A DNA stretch of 64,000 bases from CAZGXI01 sp964529715 (GCA_964529715.1 CAZGXI010000025.1:20823-84822); one strand, 5' to 3'. Positions 34,951 through 44,312 are shown, numbered from the stretch's first letter. The notes: generated from the sequence alone by a model not told the origin. Made by a program: numbers and translations.

Positions 34951-35475
34951 TCAGCGTGGTGGCCCGATTTCGACCTTGTCTTCCAGGTAGATCGTCCGGT
35001 TTTCTTCCAGGGCGGCCAGAGCGAAGGGCAGCCGCCGGGCAAGCATGGGGGTGAGCAGGTGCGCGGCCTCGTCCGGCGAGCAGAAGCGGTATCCGGCGAG
35101 TTCGTCTGTGGGCAGGCGGATCGCCGCAATCTGATCGTTGGTCAACACGCCGCCGTAAAAGATGAACTGGAGGCTCTCGGTTTTCGTGCCCTGCGGTGAT
35201 TGATACTCGACACACAAGAGCTGATACACGGGCAGATCAAGCCCCAATTCCTCGCGGACTTCCCGTCTGCACGCCGTGTAGGGCGACTCGTCGCGGTCCA
35301 CCGTCCCGCCGGGAATCAGCCAGCCGTCGCGGTAGGTCGGCTTGACGATCAGAATGCCGCCCGTTTTATCGAAAAACAAGGCTCCTGCCGCCATGCGTTT
35401 GCCAGGTAGGGTTGTGGTGAAGTCGTCGGACGGATTTGTGGTCACCGGGTTTCCCTTGTATGTGGCGTAGGGCAT
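34951..35475 (-). CDS. NUDIX hydrolase
   Basis: This 174-residue protein carries a complete Nudix box: GGTVDRDE then seven residues and REVREELGL, in the G-x5-E-x7-REUxEExGU pattern near 57-79. The N-terminal KRMAAGALFFDKTGGILIVKP is typical. These enzymes hydrolyse nucleoside diphosphates linked to another group; the exact substrate is unclear. The start is immediately next to the stop of the upstream UbiB-like gene, so it is probably translated from the same transcript. Confidence 0.9.
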   Translation of the reverse strand: MPYATYKGNPVTTNPSDDFTTTLPGKRMAAGALFFDKTGGILIVKPTYRDGWLIPGGTVDRDESPYTACRREVREELGLDLPVYQLLCVEYQSPQGTKTESLQFIFYGGVLTNDQIAAIRLPTDELAGYRFCSPDEAAHLLTPMLARRLPFALAALEENRTIYLEDKVEIGPPR

Positions 35476-37311
35476 TTACCCGCCGCGCCGCGTGATCAGG
35501 ATCAGGAAAGCGACGAAGGTCAGCGCGAAGCCCGCCATGCCCAGGTCGCGTTCGGCGTTCACATATAGCAGGGTGCTGCACAGAAGCAGACTGGCGAAGA
35601 TCAGGCTGAGCACGATCTGTCGTCCGGTGCGTTCCAGGCGCGCCAGACGGCGCTCGAAATCCTCGGTCATTTTGGCGTAAAAGGACAGGTCACCCCGTTC
35701 GGCGCGAGAAAGCACGGTATCTGCCTGGAGGGGCAGCGTGACCGCGCGGGTGAGCAATTTGCGCCCAGTATCGAGCGCGGCGCTGACGGTCTCTGGCGTG
35801 AGCAGGGCGCGCACATTGTCCCAGGTCAGCAGGCTATCCCAGCCGCGCCGCGCCGTGTCTGCGCTGTCCTCGGCCAGGAGGCCCTGTACGAACGGCTGCA
35901 TCGCTTTCCAGGGATCAAAGGTTGGGTCCAGGCCGGTGCACATGCCGCTCAGAATGCCTACCGTTCGGCCCAGGTAGACGAAGTCCTGTGGGACCTGAAA
36001 GGGCAGGGTGTAGAGGATGTCGCTGAACTGGCGGGCCATGCCGCGCATGACGGCGTAGTCTACCTGGTAGAGCTGGCTCATGTTCAGCCCCCACACCTGG
36101 TCGAAAATCGCCTGGGTGGCCTCGGCAATACGGTGTGTGTCGGCTCCTGGCAGCAGCACGCCCAACTGCATGTAGCTCTGCACCATGCGCCCCACGTCGC
36201 GCGTGATGACGGCGATCAGCGTTTCGCGCAGCCCGGCGGCGATCTGCGGCGTCAGGCGGCCGGTCATGCCGAAGTCTACGAAGATCAGGTAGAAGGGGCG
36301 GCTCCTGCCTGCCTGCGGCTTCGTCCCGTTAGCCCCGGTGGGCAGAGGATAGATGAAGATGTTGCCAGGGTGCGGATCAGCGTGGAAAAAATGCTGGACG
36401 AAAATTTGCTCCAGATAGGTGTCTAGCAGCCGCTGCGCAACCGTGCGGCGGTCGATCCCGGCGGCTTCCAGGGCGGCGTAATCGTTCAGCTTGATCGCCG
36501 TCACGTCTTCTAGGGTCAGCACCCGGCGGGTGGTCAGGTCGTGGTGGACGGCAGGGATATACACCCCCATGTTATCGGCGAACATGGCGGCAAAGCGTTC
36601 GGCGTTTTGCGCCTCGTGCTGGTAATCCAGTTCCTCCCACAACACGCGCGCGAACTCATCCAGCAGCATCGGCACGTTGACCCGACGCGCGATGAAGGGA
36701 AAATACATGGCGAGCCGCGCTACCACACTCAGCGCGCTCAGATCGGTGTGGACAATATTCTCAATGCCGGGGCGCTGCACCTTGACCACTACGCGGCTGC
36801 CGTCGGGTAGTTGAGCGCGGTGTACCTGGCCCAGCGACGCCGCTGCGACCGGGGTTTCATCCAGCCAGGCGAAGCGGCTGCGCCAGTCGGGGCCAAGCTC
36901 GCCGACGAGCGTCCGCGCGATGTGTTGAAAGGGCACCGTGGGCACCTCGTCTTGCAGACCGGCCAGTTCGCCGATGATCTCTGGCGGCAGAATGTCCATT
37001 CGCGTGGAAACAAACTGTCCCAGTTTGATCATCACCCCACCCAGCCGGACGGCCAGCTCACGAAAGGCGCGTGCCCAGCCGCGAAAGCGCCCCATTTCCC
37101 CGACTTTGACCAGCCCCGGCCCGAACACCTGCCGTACGATCAGATACCACCACACGATCCGTCCGAACAGGCCGACGAAGAAGAACACAATGCGCAGGTA
37201 ACGCAATGGGTTCAGGCGGTAAGGCGTTGCGGTTCCCGACGGCGCGGCAGGCGGCGCGCCCTCAGGCGGCGGCAAAATGGATACTGAGCATGGACTCATC
37301 AAACTTTGCAT
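35476..37311 (-). CDS. ABC1/UbiB-family atypical kinase
   Basis: This 611-residue UbiB/AarF family protein has the KxGQ motif (IKLGQFVSTR) and PPEI..L..LQDEVPTVP, an alanine-rich loop AAASLGQVHRA, VVVKVQRPGI, FFHADPHPGN (catalytic-loop Asp) and FVDFGMTG (DFG). Two hydrophobic segments close the protein. The family supports isoprenoid quinone synthesis and lipid transport. The 5' end overlaps the upstream ArsA gene by about 50 nt, and the exact start is uncertain because two ATGs (37311 and 37299) both lack a strong ribosome site. Confidence 0.88.
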   Translation of the reverse strand: MQSLMSPCSVSILPPPEGAPPAAPSGTATPYRLNPLRYLRIVFFFVGLFGRIVWWYLIVRQVFGPGLVKVGEMGRFRGWARAFRELAVRLGGVMIKLGQFVSTRMDILPPEIIGELAGLQDEVPTVPFQHIARTLVGELGPDWRSRFAWLDETPVAAASLGQVHRAQLPDGSRVVVKVQRPGIENIVHTDLSALSVVARLAMYFPFIARRVNVPMLLDEFARVLWEELDYQHEAQNAERFAAMFADNMGVYIPAVHHDLTTRRVLTLEDVTAIKLNDYAALEAAGIDRRTVAQRLLDTYLEQIFVQHFFHADPHPGNIFIYPLPTGANGTKPQAGRSRPFYLIFVDFGMTGRLTPQIAAGLRETLIAVITRDVGRMVQSYMQLGVLLPGADTHRIAEATQAIFDQVWGLNMSQLYQVDYAVMRGMARQFSDILYTLPFQVPQDFVYLGRTVGILSGMCTGLDPTFDPWKAMQPFVQGLLAEDSADTARRGWDSLLTWDNVRALLTPETVSAALDTGRKLLTRAVTLPLQADTVLSRAERGDLSFYAKMTEDFERRLARLERTGRQIVLSLIFASLLLCSTLLYVNAERDLGMAGFALTFVAFLILITRRGG

Positions 37312-38431
37312 CGACGATTTCCAGGTGATGGAGCGCGTAAGGCAAAACGATGTTGCGGCGATAGGGTCCCACGCGCAGAGTCAGTTCGTCTGCCGAGCGG
37401 AACACGTCCATGTCCGTCTTGTCGGCGAAGGGCAGCGGAACGCGCAGATAGTACCCGCTTTGGCCGTCTGGGGCGATGCTGTGCGTCTGTCCCCGGAACA
37501 AAAGCTGCGCCGGGTTCGAGTCGCCGTAGAGAGCGTCGGCCAGGGTGCGCAGCGCATCGAAGCCGCCCATCTCATGTTGGAACAGCGGCGCCTTAAAGAG
37601 CGGCAGTTCCCCAAAGGCCTCAGTGATCAGCTTGAGGTTCTGGGCCTGGGAATCTTTCCAGGCCGCGAAGTAAGGATCCGTGACGGAGTCAGGGATGATG
37701 CGGTTGCAGATCACCGCGTCGGTCGGATAGCCATACAGGCTGAGATAGGTGTAGGTGCGCTGCGTTTCTTTGATGACCATCTTTTCGGCGTTGATCACCA
37801 ACCGCAGGCTGCTCATGTCGGGGTCAGCCAGGATGCCGCGCACCTTGTCCAGCGTCTTGAACAGGCTGTTCACCTGTCCCCAGGCGTCGTTGTCGGGCAG
37901 GTCTGCGCCCAGCGCCAGTTTGCCAAGCGGTCGCAACAGCAGCCCCGCGCCGCGCGCGAGATTAAGGATTTTCTCGAACCACCAGCGGCTCACGTCGGGC
38001 AGGCTGAGCAGGCGCAGCGTCTCGGCAGTCGGAGCAGCATCGACCACCAGTACATCGTGTTGGCCATCCTCCACAAACTTGTTGATCCACAGCAGGTGTG
38101 CGCCTTCCTCTAGCCCTGGCAGGATGGTCACTTCCTCGGCGATGATGTCCTGTGCGCCGCGCTGCGTGAACAGCGACACCATGTACTGCTGAAAGCGCCC
38201 CCAGTACTTCTCCATCGAATAGCGGGCATCCACTTCCTGCGCCCACAGGTTGTCGTGAATCTGGATCGGCTCCGGGCCGATCTTCACGTCGAGCGAGTCG
38301 GCCAGGCTGTGTGCCGTGTCGGTGCTGATAACAATGGTTCGCAGGCCCATTTCGGCGCAGCGCAGCGCCGTCGCGGCGGAGATGCTGGTTTTGCCGACGC
38401 CGCCCTTGCCGGTGTGGACGATGATACGCAT
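37262..38431 (-). CDS. ArsA/GET3-type ATPase with alpha-crystallin-like C-terminus
   Basis: This 389-residue single-copy ArsA-type ATPase has deviant Walker A GKGGVGKTS (residues 8-16), switch I STDTAHSLADS, VVDAAPTAETLRLLSLPD, and a C-terminal small-heat-shock-like domain (RVPLPFADKTDMDVFRSADELTLRVG in parts). It lacks arsenic-binding cysteines of the arsenite pump type, and no arsB gene is nearby. GET3-type membrane-protein targeting or another chaperone role is more likely than arsenic export. It is the first gene of an operon with the UbiB-like kinase and the NUDIX hydrolase. Confidence 0.88.
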   Translation of the reverse strand: MRIIVHTGKGGVGKTSISAATALRCAEMGLRTIVISTDTAHSLADSLDVKIGPEPIQIHDNLWAQEVDARYSMEKYWGRFQQYMVSLFTQRGAQDIIAEEVTILPGLEEGAHLLWINKFVEDGQHDVLVVDAAPTAETLRLLSLPDVSRWWFEKILNLARGAGLLLRPLGKLALGADLPDNDAWGQVNSLFKTLDKVRGILADPDMSSLRLVINAEKMVIKETQRTYTYLSLYGYPTDAVICNRIIPDSVTDPYFAAWKDSQAQNLKLITEAFGELPLFKAPLFQHEMGGFDALRTLADALYGDSNPAQLLFRGQTHSIAPDGQSGYYLRVPLPFADKTDMDVFRSADELTLRVGPYRRNIVLPYALHHLEIVDAKFDESMLSIHFAAA

Positions 38432-38564
38432 GAACGACTCCTATGCAGTCCCCACGACCTATTGAATGTTGAACACTATTGTATACGCGCGTCGGGCAGA
38501 AGGGTTCTACGGCGTTCCACAGGTAGCTCGCTCGGCGGAGGAAAGGCAGGAGTGAATGTCAGGA

Positions 38565-39503
38565 TCACTTCTTGATGACCGCCGCAATGGCGCGCAGATC
38601 GGTGTGGGTCAGCGCCTCAGGACGCCACAGCACACTGTCCTCCGGATCATGTTCGGCGTGCTTTTTGCGCGCAATCGTTCGGCTGTTGGTGGCGTAGCAA
38701 TACGCGCAGCCGAACAGACAGGTATCGTAGGCGCCAATGTCCACCGAGGCGAAGCAGCCGCATTCCCGGCGGGTTGGCTCGGCTTTCAGGTTATCGGCCA
38801 AGCCGGGCGCAAGCATCCGCACCAGGTCAGGATCGACGCAGCGGCTTTTTTGCACACCGTCAATCGCCAGCGCGTCGCCGCAGCATGTGTGGAGGCTCAT
38901 ATGGTGAGCCGACCCGATCTGTGCCAGTGCGCGGACGAGCGCCTGCTGTTCCGGCAGCGCCGGTTCCTGAAAGGTGATGCCCGTTGCTTTTGCGACCGCG
39001 CCCAGATTGCGCTTCGTCTTGCCGTAAAGGGTGGTGAACGAAAATGTGCAGTGGTGGGTATACCCTTCCAGTTGGCAGGCGATGCGCTCGAACTGCTGCA
39101 AGTGATAGGCCGGGGGCGTGGCCGTGCTGAACACAATCGGGTCATAGCGCCAGCGCACCCGCGCCGGCGATACCCGATCCGACAGGCGTTTGAAGGTGTC
39201 GATGGCAGCTTCAAAGGCCGGATTGTATGGCTCCAACGGCCTGGGATAGCCCAGCAGTGTGTAATGAAAGTAGTAGCGGTAGCCGCGCTCATCGAGTTCG
39301 TCGAGATAGGGGAGCAGCGGCGCAGGGTTGCGTGTCCAGAAGACCAGGGCGATGCAGTCTTCGGGCTTTAGGGAGACTTCAAAGACCTGTTCGTTATAGG
39401 GGTTGGCGATATGGCAATAACCCGCGCGTAGCCGGTTGACCAGCCAGGCGCTGTAAAACGCGGGAACGTCGGTCCGGCGGCTGCAACTGATGACGCGCGG
39501 CAT
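38565..39503 (-). CDS. DUF1848 family protein (radical-SAM-like cysteine cluster)
   Basis: This 312-residue protein starts MPRVISCSRRTDVPAFYS, the DUF1848 hallmark, and ends with a CxxxCxxC cluster (CLFGCAYC) followed by YATN, which suggests an iron-sulfur site. FWTRNPAPLLPYLDEL and FSFTTLYGKTKRN fit the family. DUF1848 proteins are thought to be related to radical SAM enzymes, although the cysteine cluster is at the C-terminus; reaction unknown. The ATG at 39503 has AAGGAA upstream; the frame is open further, but without a ribosome site. It is divergent from the ABC-F gene. Confidence 0.85.
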   Translation of the reverse strand: MPRVISCSRRTDVPAFYSAWLVNRLRAGYCHIANPYNEQVFEVSLKPEDCIALVFWTRNPAPLLPYLDELDERGYRYYFHYTLLGYPRPLEPYNPAFEAAIDTFKRLSDRVSPARVRWRYDPIVFSTATPPAYHLQQFERIACQLEGYTHHCTFSFTTLYGKTKRNLGAVAKATGITFQEPALPEQQALVRALAQIGSAHHMSLHTCCGDALAIDGVQKSRCVDPDLVRMLAPGLADNLKAEPTRRECGCFASVDIGAYDTCLFGCAYCYATNSRTIARKKHAEHDPEDSVLWRPEALTHTDLRAIAAVIKK

Positions 39504-39619
39504 GGTATTCCTTTTCTGTATGCTAACCTTTCGTAAATCTATTTTATGAGAACTTTTGTTCTGATTCAAGATGCAAATCGAAACTGACCGGGCCGACGAT
39601 AGGCCGCCTTCACGCGGCA

Positions 39620-39648
39620 TTGACAGCGCCGCTCGCCGCGCTTAAAAT
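39620..39648 (+). promoter_or_regulatory. Near-consensus promoter of the ABC-F gene
   Basis: TTGACA (39620-39625, full consensus) and TAAAAT (39643-39648) are 17 nt apart. The predicted transcript starts near 39655 and has an untranslated leader of about 237 nt before the ABC-F ATG, long enough for attenuation. The whole 388-nt gap 39504-39891 has no other gene. Confidence 0.8.
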
Positions 39649-39794
39649 AGGCGGCATCGTTCACAGAGTAGGAGGGGTCAGGTGACCCGCAGCGCCGCCC
39701 AACGTTAGAGACGCCTCCCGCGCCTTCGATGACGTGGCGTGACTGCGCACGTTTGCTTCGCAGTTCCGTTGCATTTTTTCGTCTGAAAACCATG

Positions 39795-39823
39795 AGCCGC
39801 GGGCGGCCTGCCTGCGGCTTTTT
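39795..39823 (+). terminator. Leader terminator (attenuator) before the ABC-F gene
   Basis: AGCCGCGGGC (39795-39804) pairs with GCCTGCGGCT (39810-39819) over a 5-nt loop, with one G-T pair; TTTTT ends the stem. It lies inside the long leader, 68 nt before the ABC-F start, so it probably cuts transcription short unless disrupted. Confidence 0.8.
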
Positions 39824-39891
39824 GATTCCCCGGCGTTCGATCCGCCACTCCTTCACTCCCGGCAGGCGGCCCCCGCATTGATGAGGAAAGG

Positions 39892-41556
39892 ATGCCTGCC
39901 ATGCTGACCGTCAGCCAGTTGAGCAAACGCTACGGCGACACGCTCGTTTTTAAAGATGTCAATCTTGTGGTCAATCCCGGCGAGCGCGTGGGGCTGATCG
40001 GGCCAAACGGCTGCGGCAAAACCACGCTGTTGCGTATCGTCGCGGGGGAAGAAGCGCCTACTTTCGGCGGCGTGCAGTTTGTCCCATCTGACCTGCGCCT
40101 CGGTTATCTACCGCAGGGGTTAGAACTGCCTCCCGGCGCGACCATCGGCGATGTGCTCTACCCGCAGGCGCGGCAGCTCGCTGTTCTGGAAGCCGAACTG
40201 GAAGAGTTAAGCGCGCGGCTGGCCGATTCGCCTGCTGACCGGCGCGCGCGCGATGCCTATGCCCGCGTGCTAGACCGGATCGAACGGCTAGGGGCAGCTT
40301 ACCAACCTGCTGCGCAAGAGCCGATTCTGGCCGGGTTAGGGCTGACCGACCTGAGTCTGGACGATCCAGCGGACAACTTAAGCGGCGGGCAAAAGACGCG
40401 CCTCGGCCTGGCGCGCGTGCTGCTGAACGATCCGCATCTGCTGCTGTTGGACGAGCCGACCAATCACCTGGACATTGCTGCCCTGGAATGGCTGGAACGC
40501 TGGCTGGTCGATTTCCCCGGCGCGGCGCTGATCGTCAGCCATGACCGCACCTTTCTCGACCGCACGGTGAGCCGCGTGGTCGCGTTCGATCCGTTCACGC
40601 TGACGGCGGCCAGTTATCCTGGCAACTACACCGCCTACATCGACGCAGTGGTAAAGGCGCGGGAGAAGCAGCGGGCGCAGTACCGCGATCAGGTAGTCGA
40701 GATCGAGCGGCTCAGGCGCGACGTGCAGCAGACGATGGCCCGCGCCGTGCGCAAGGAGAACGCCACCAGAGACAGCACCCAGCGCCGCTATGCCAAGAAG
40801 GTCGCCAAGAGGGCCAAAGCGAAGGAAAAGCGCCTGGAACGTTACCTGGAAGATGACGCGCGCGTGGAAAAGCCCCGCCAGGGCTGGCAGATGAAGCTGG
40901 ACTTTGCTGAGCTGCCTCCGGGCGGCCAAGATGTGCTGCGGCTGGAGGGTCTGGCCGTCGGCTACGACCCGCACGCGCCGCTGCTGCACGACATCGACCT
41001 GACGCTGCGTGCCGGGGAGCGTATCGCCTTGTTAGGGCCGAACGGCTGCGGCAAGACCACGTTGATCCGCACCATCGTGGGCGAGCTTCTGCCGCTGGCG
41101 GGGCGCATCCGGCTGGGAGCGAACATCCGTGTTGGCTACCTGGCCCAGGAGCAGGAGACCCTCAACCCGGACGATGACGCCCTTTCGGCGCTGTTGGACA
41201 TGGCGGAGATGAGCGAAACAGAGGCGCGTTCCTTTTTACACTATTTCCTGTTCAGCGGGGACGACGTGTTTGTGCCCATCGCCGATCTGAGCTACGGCGA
41301 GCGCGCCCGGTTGATGCTGGCGCTGATGGCAGCGCAGGGCTGCAACCTGCTGATCCTGGACGAGCCGATCAATCACCTGGACGTGCCCTCGCGCGAACGG
41401 TTCGAGCAGGCCATGAGCGCCTACGCGGGCACGGTGCTGGCGGTGGTGCATGACCGCTATTTCGTAGACCGCTTTGCTACCGGGGTTTGGGCAGCGGGGC
41501 ACGGCACGGTCCGTCGTTACATTGACCGCGCCGAAGTGGCCCGCGCCGAGTTCTAA
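39892..41556 (+). CDS. ABC-F family ATPase (ribosome-associated type)
   Basis: This 554-residue soluble protein has two ABC domains and no membrane part: Walker A GPNGCGKTTLLR (about 37-48), signature LSGGQKTRLGLARVLL, Walker B LLLDEPTNHLD. The second domain has GPNGCGKTTLIR, SYGERARLMLAL and LLILDEPINHLD. The basic, Arg/Lys-rich interdomain linker (about 250-330) is long. ABC-F proteins act on the ribosome; some give antibiotic resistance. The two in-frame ATGs at 39892 and 39901 share a GAGGAAAGG site. The upstream promoter plus terminator layout is like attenuated ABC-F resistance genes. Housekeeping versus resistance role cannot be told here. Confidence 0.9.
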   Translation: MPAMLTVSQLSKRYGDTLVFKDVNLVVNPGERVGLIGPNGCGKTTLLRIVAGEEAPTFGGVQFVPSDLRLGYLPQGLELPPGATIGDVLYPQARQLAVLEAELEELSARLADSPADRRARDAYARVLDRIERLGAAYQPAAQEPILAGLGLTDLSLDDPADNLSGGQKTRLGLARVLLNDPHLLLLDEPTNHLDIAALEWLERWLVDFPGAALIVSHDRTFLDRTVSRVVAFDPFTLTAASYPGNYTAYIDAVVKAREKQRAQYRDQVVEIERLRRDVQQTMARAVRKENATRDSTQRRYAKKVAKRAKAKEKRLERYLEDDARVEKPRQGWQMKLDFAELPPGGQDVLRLEGLAVGYDPHAPLLHDIDLTLRAGERIALLGPNGCGKTTLIRTIVGELLPLAGRIRLGANIRVGYLAQEQETLNPDDDALSALLDMAEMSETEARSFLHYFLFSGDDVFVPIADLSYGERARLMLALMAAQGCNLLILDEPINHLDVPSRERFEQAMSAYAGTVLAVVHDRYFVDRFATGVWAAGHGTVRRYIDRAEVARAEF

Positions 41557-41678
41557 GGGGTTCAAAATTCGGAATGCGACTTAAAACGCACAACGTCCCT
41601 CCTCTGTGGCGCAGAAAAGGTGGTGCGACTATGATCGTAGCCGCAGTGCATTCATAACGCCACGAGGAGGCGCGCAGC

Positions 41679-42959
41679 GTGGAGATTCGCAATATCCGTT
41701 GGCCTGCCGAGCAGGAGGCGATTGCCGAACACATCCGCCTGGTGCACGGCCCCGGCGACAGCGATCTGCTGATGCGCTGGTACGGGCACTATCCCGGTTT
41801 TGATTCCCGTGACTGCTTCGTGATCGAGGGCGACCAGGGGGAGATCGCTGCCCATACCATGTTGATCCCGCGCCTGATCCAGATCGGAGAGGCAAAGGTG
41901 CCGTCCAGCGAGATCGGCGTGGTGGGCACGCTGGAAACCTATCGCGGGCGCGGCTATGCTCATGCCCTGATCGAGCGTGCCCTGGAGCGCATGACCGAGC
42001 GCGGTGACGTGTTGGGGCTGATCCTGGGTATCCCCAACTTTTATGAGCAGTGGGGTTACGAATATGCCGTTGGGCTGTATCTGACCAGTTACGAATCCGA
42101 GATCGAAACCGAACGGGCGCTCACGGCGGGCAAGTGGGACCTCGTCCGGCATAGCCAGCAGCGCCGCACCGCCGCTTACCTGGGGATGCGTGGGCGCGAG
42201 GTGGTGGTGCGTCCTTTCTACAACGGCGACCTGGAGTCTGTTGCCGCGCTGTATGATGTTGAGGCGGCGCGTGGGCACTACCTGATCGGGCGTGACCTCA
42301 AGACGTGGGCGTGGCAGTTGACCTACCTGGCCGATGTGGGTCGCTATGAGCCGGATGATTTCCTGGTAGCGGAGGCTGAGGGGAACGTTCTGGGCTACGT
42401 GCGCGTGGTCAGTCGAGGACAGGTCAACTGGTTCACCGGTAACGAGGCGGCCAATTTCTCGATGATCGAGAGCGCCGGAGACGACGCTGATGCGACCGAA
42501 GCATTGCTGGCCGCCGTCGCCCAGTTCGCCAGGGATTTCGACGCGCCGCGCATCGGTGTGCACGTTCATCCCGAAAGCCAGATGATGCGCCATATCCTGG
42601 CGCATGGCGGGACGCGCCGGGATTTTACTGGGGCGGCTTTTTTGCGGCTGCACGATCTGCCTGGCCTGATGAACCTGCTCGGCCCTACCCTGGAAATCCG
42701 ATTGGAAGGCTCCCCCTTCGCTGGGCGCGGCTGCCAGCTTTACATCGCCAGCGAGAATGCCGAGACGTCTATTCTGCTGGGCGAGGGGCGCGACGAGGTC
42801 GCGCTGGAAGCGCCGGCAGTGGACCTGGTGCGGCTCTTCACCGGCTGGTTTGGCATCGATGATCTATCGAGCGATTGCTACGACAAACGTCACCGTGCCC
42901 TGTTGCGTGTCCTGTTTCCCAAGCGTGAGCCGCGCATCGGTATGGCGGACATTTTGTAA
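41679..42959 (+). CDS. GNAT-type N-acetyltransferase, Eis-like size
   Basis: This 426-residue protein has an N-terminal GNAT domain: EIAAHTMLIP, GVVGTLETYRGRGYAHALIERALE (acetyl-CoA loop R-G-R-G-Y-A near 91-96) and IPNFYEQWGYEYA. A second, weaker GNAT-like half and a C-terminal lipid-transfer-like segment (LRLFTGWFGIDDL region) give it the length of Eis-type multi-domain acetyltransferases. The GTG at 41679 is preceded by GAGGAGG. It lies 122 nt after the ABC-F gene on the same strand. The acceptor substrate is unknown; an aminoglycoside-type role is only a possibility. Confidence 0.8.
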   Translation: MEIRNIRWPAEQEAIAEHIRLVHGPGDSDLLMRWYGHYPGFDSRDCFVIEGDQGEIAAHTMLIPRLIQIGEAKVPSSEIGVVGTLETYRGRGYAHALIERALERMTERGDVLGLILGIPNFYEQWGYEYAVGLYLTSYESEIETERALTAGKWDLVRHSQQRRTAAYLGMRGREVVVRPFYNGDLESVAALYDVEAARGHYLIGRDLKTWAWQLTYLADVGRYEPDDFLVAEAEGNVLGYVRVVSRGQVNWFTGNEAANFSMIESAGDDADATEALLAAVAQFARDFDAPRIGVHVHPESQMMRHILAHGGTRRDFTGAAFLRLHDLPGLMNLLGPTLEIRLEGSPFAGRGCQLYIASENAETSILLGEGRDEVALEAPAVDLVRLFTGWFGIDDLSSDCYDKRHRALLRVLFPKREPRIGMADIL

Positions 42960-43264
42960 GTTCAAAGTTCAGCGTGCCGCGTTTTGAATTCAAGTCGTCC
43001 GGTCAGGCGTATACTTCCGGGGTAGATAAAGCAACCTAGAACTCAGCGTGTGTTTAAAACCCTACGCATCAGCCAGAGATGGCGTTGGGCAACGGCTGTG
43101 GTCCTCGCTCCAACCCCTTTTCCTCAGGACGAGGGGCTTAAGAAGCTAGTGCTTTCCCCGCTCCATGAGGGAGAGGGGAGCAGGGGGTGAGGGCCGTCGG
43201 AGCACCCTGTGTCCATGTGGCAGGTTTTTTAAACACTTTCTCAAAACTTTGGGGAAGGATGCCT
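42960..43264. repeat. 305-nt spacer with C/G-rich dispersed-type repeat
   Basis: No gene was seen. After the stop there is a TTCAAAGTTCAGCGTGCCG-type tract. From about 43105 to 43197, runs read on the minus strand as CCCTCACCCCCTGCTCC then CCCTCTCCCTCATGGAG, with a second related block CAGGACGAGGGGCTTAAG. Such strings recur as intergenic repeats in many Chloroflexota genomes (recollection, not a search). Confidence 0.5.
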
Positions 43265-44203
43265 ATGAGTGAAATCACCGTCCGCACGGCCACGCTGGAC
43301 GACGCGGCTGCCATCACAGCCATCCACACCTCGCATATTGAACGCTGGCAGCGCCTTAACGCCCAGGGGCAGGTCGAGGACGTGCCCTATGCGAAGCTGA
43401 CCGTCTACGAGCGTTGGTTGCATGGCGGCCCCTGGATGACCGTCGAGATGGGCGCTGTGTACCTGACACATCTGCTGCGTGGGGCGGGCACGCCACTGGT
43501 AGCCGAGATCGACGGGGCGGTGCTGGCGAATGCAGAAGTATACCGTAGCGTTGAGCCGAAGCCGTTTGGCGATCATCTCAATGTATCTGTGCTCCATGTT
43601 CACCGCGATCATACCGGCGCAGGGTTGGGTAGCGCCTTGCTAGAGCGTATCCTGGTGTTGGGGCGCGAACTGGGTTGCGCGCGCGTGACGACGACCCAAC
43701 CGGAAGCGCCAGATTTTTATGCCAAGTTCGGTTTCCGCACGATAGCCAGCCTTCAGAACATGACCTTTCCCGTAAAGAGCGGCCAGGTTTTTTATCAGGC
43801 GACGCCCCATCCGGCAGACGACCCGGCGCAAATTCAAGGCTGGATGATGCCGTTAGGCCGTTACCAAAGCGCGCGGCAGGAATGGGTCACGCGCTGGACC
43901 GATCTGTGGATTGGCGTGCCAGAAATCCAGGCGCGGCGGATCGAGCGGTTCAGATTCACGATGGGGCCGGCCAACTTCTTCGTGATGTACGAGGCTTCGT
44001 CCTACGATTCCCGCCGCGCGCAGGTGCGTGTCTGGACTTCCACCGCGCTTACCGGCCCGATGCTCACTGCCATCAGCGACCGCGCGCACAAGATCGGCTT
44101 TCGCCGCCTGGATGCTTACGTGGTGAGCAGCCAGCCGGTGCCCCTCGGCCCAGACGCCGAACCCGATGGCTATCCGCTGGACGTGTGGGGTGTGGCATTG
44201 TAG
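43265..44203 (+). CDS. GNAT family N-acetyltransferase
   Basis: This 312-residue protein has one GNAT domain near the N-terminus: ITVRTATLDDAAAITAIHTSH, then LHVHRDHTGAGLGSALLERIL (acetyl-CoA loop) and APDFYAKFGF. The C-terminal half (about 185-312) is of unknown type with ARRIERFRFTMGPANFF. The ATG at 43265 (second of two close ATGs; GGGGAAGG upstream) is chosen. The frame is open for 26 more codons without a ribosome site. The substrate is unknown. Confidence 0.8.
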   Translation: MSEITVRTATLDDAAAITAIHTSHIERWQRLNAQGQVEDVPYAKLTVYERWLHGGPWMTVEMGAVYLTHLLRGAGTPLVAEIDGAVLANAEVYRSVEPKPFGDHLNVSVLHVHRDHTGAGLGSALLERILVLGRELGCARVTTTQPEAPDFYAKFGFRTIASLQNMTFPVKSGQVFYQATPHPADDPAQIQGWMMPLGRYQSARQEWVTRWTDLWIGVPEIQARRIERFRFTMGPANFFVMYEASSYDSRRAQVRVWTSTALTGPMLTAISDRAHKIGFRRLDAYVVSSQPVPLGPDAEPDGYPLDVWGVAL

Positions 44204-44312
44204 GGATCACAGCGCGCTGCGCTCCCGGCGATGATTTGCCTGCGTTTGGCCTCTACCCGGCACACTGGTATGATTGGGCCAAGTTGAACCGGTTTCGTTC
44301 GGGCGGAGTGTG

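Noticed and set aside
37262..38431. Arsenic resistance operon
   Set aside because: The ArsA-like ATPase has no arsB, arsC or arsR neighbour and no metal-binding Cys set; the neighbours are UbiB and NUDIX.
39729..39891. Possible leader peptide in the ABC-F leader
   Set aside because: An open frame from ATG 39729 covers the attenuator, but there is no ribosome site before it and it runs well past the terminator, so a regulatory leader peptide is not supported.
41679..42959. Confident assignment as aminoglycoside acetyltransferase Eis
   Set aside because: Overall length and GNAT text fit, but the second half is only weakly recognisable and there is no direct evidence for an aminoglycoside substrate.
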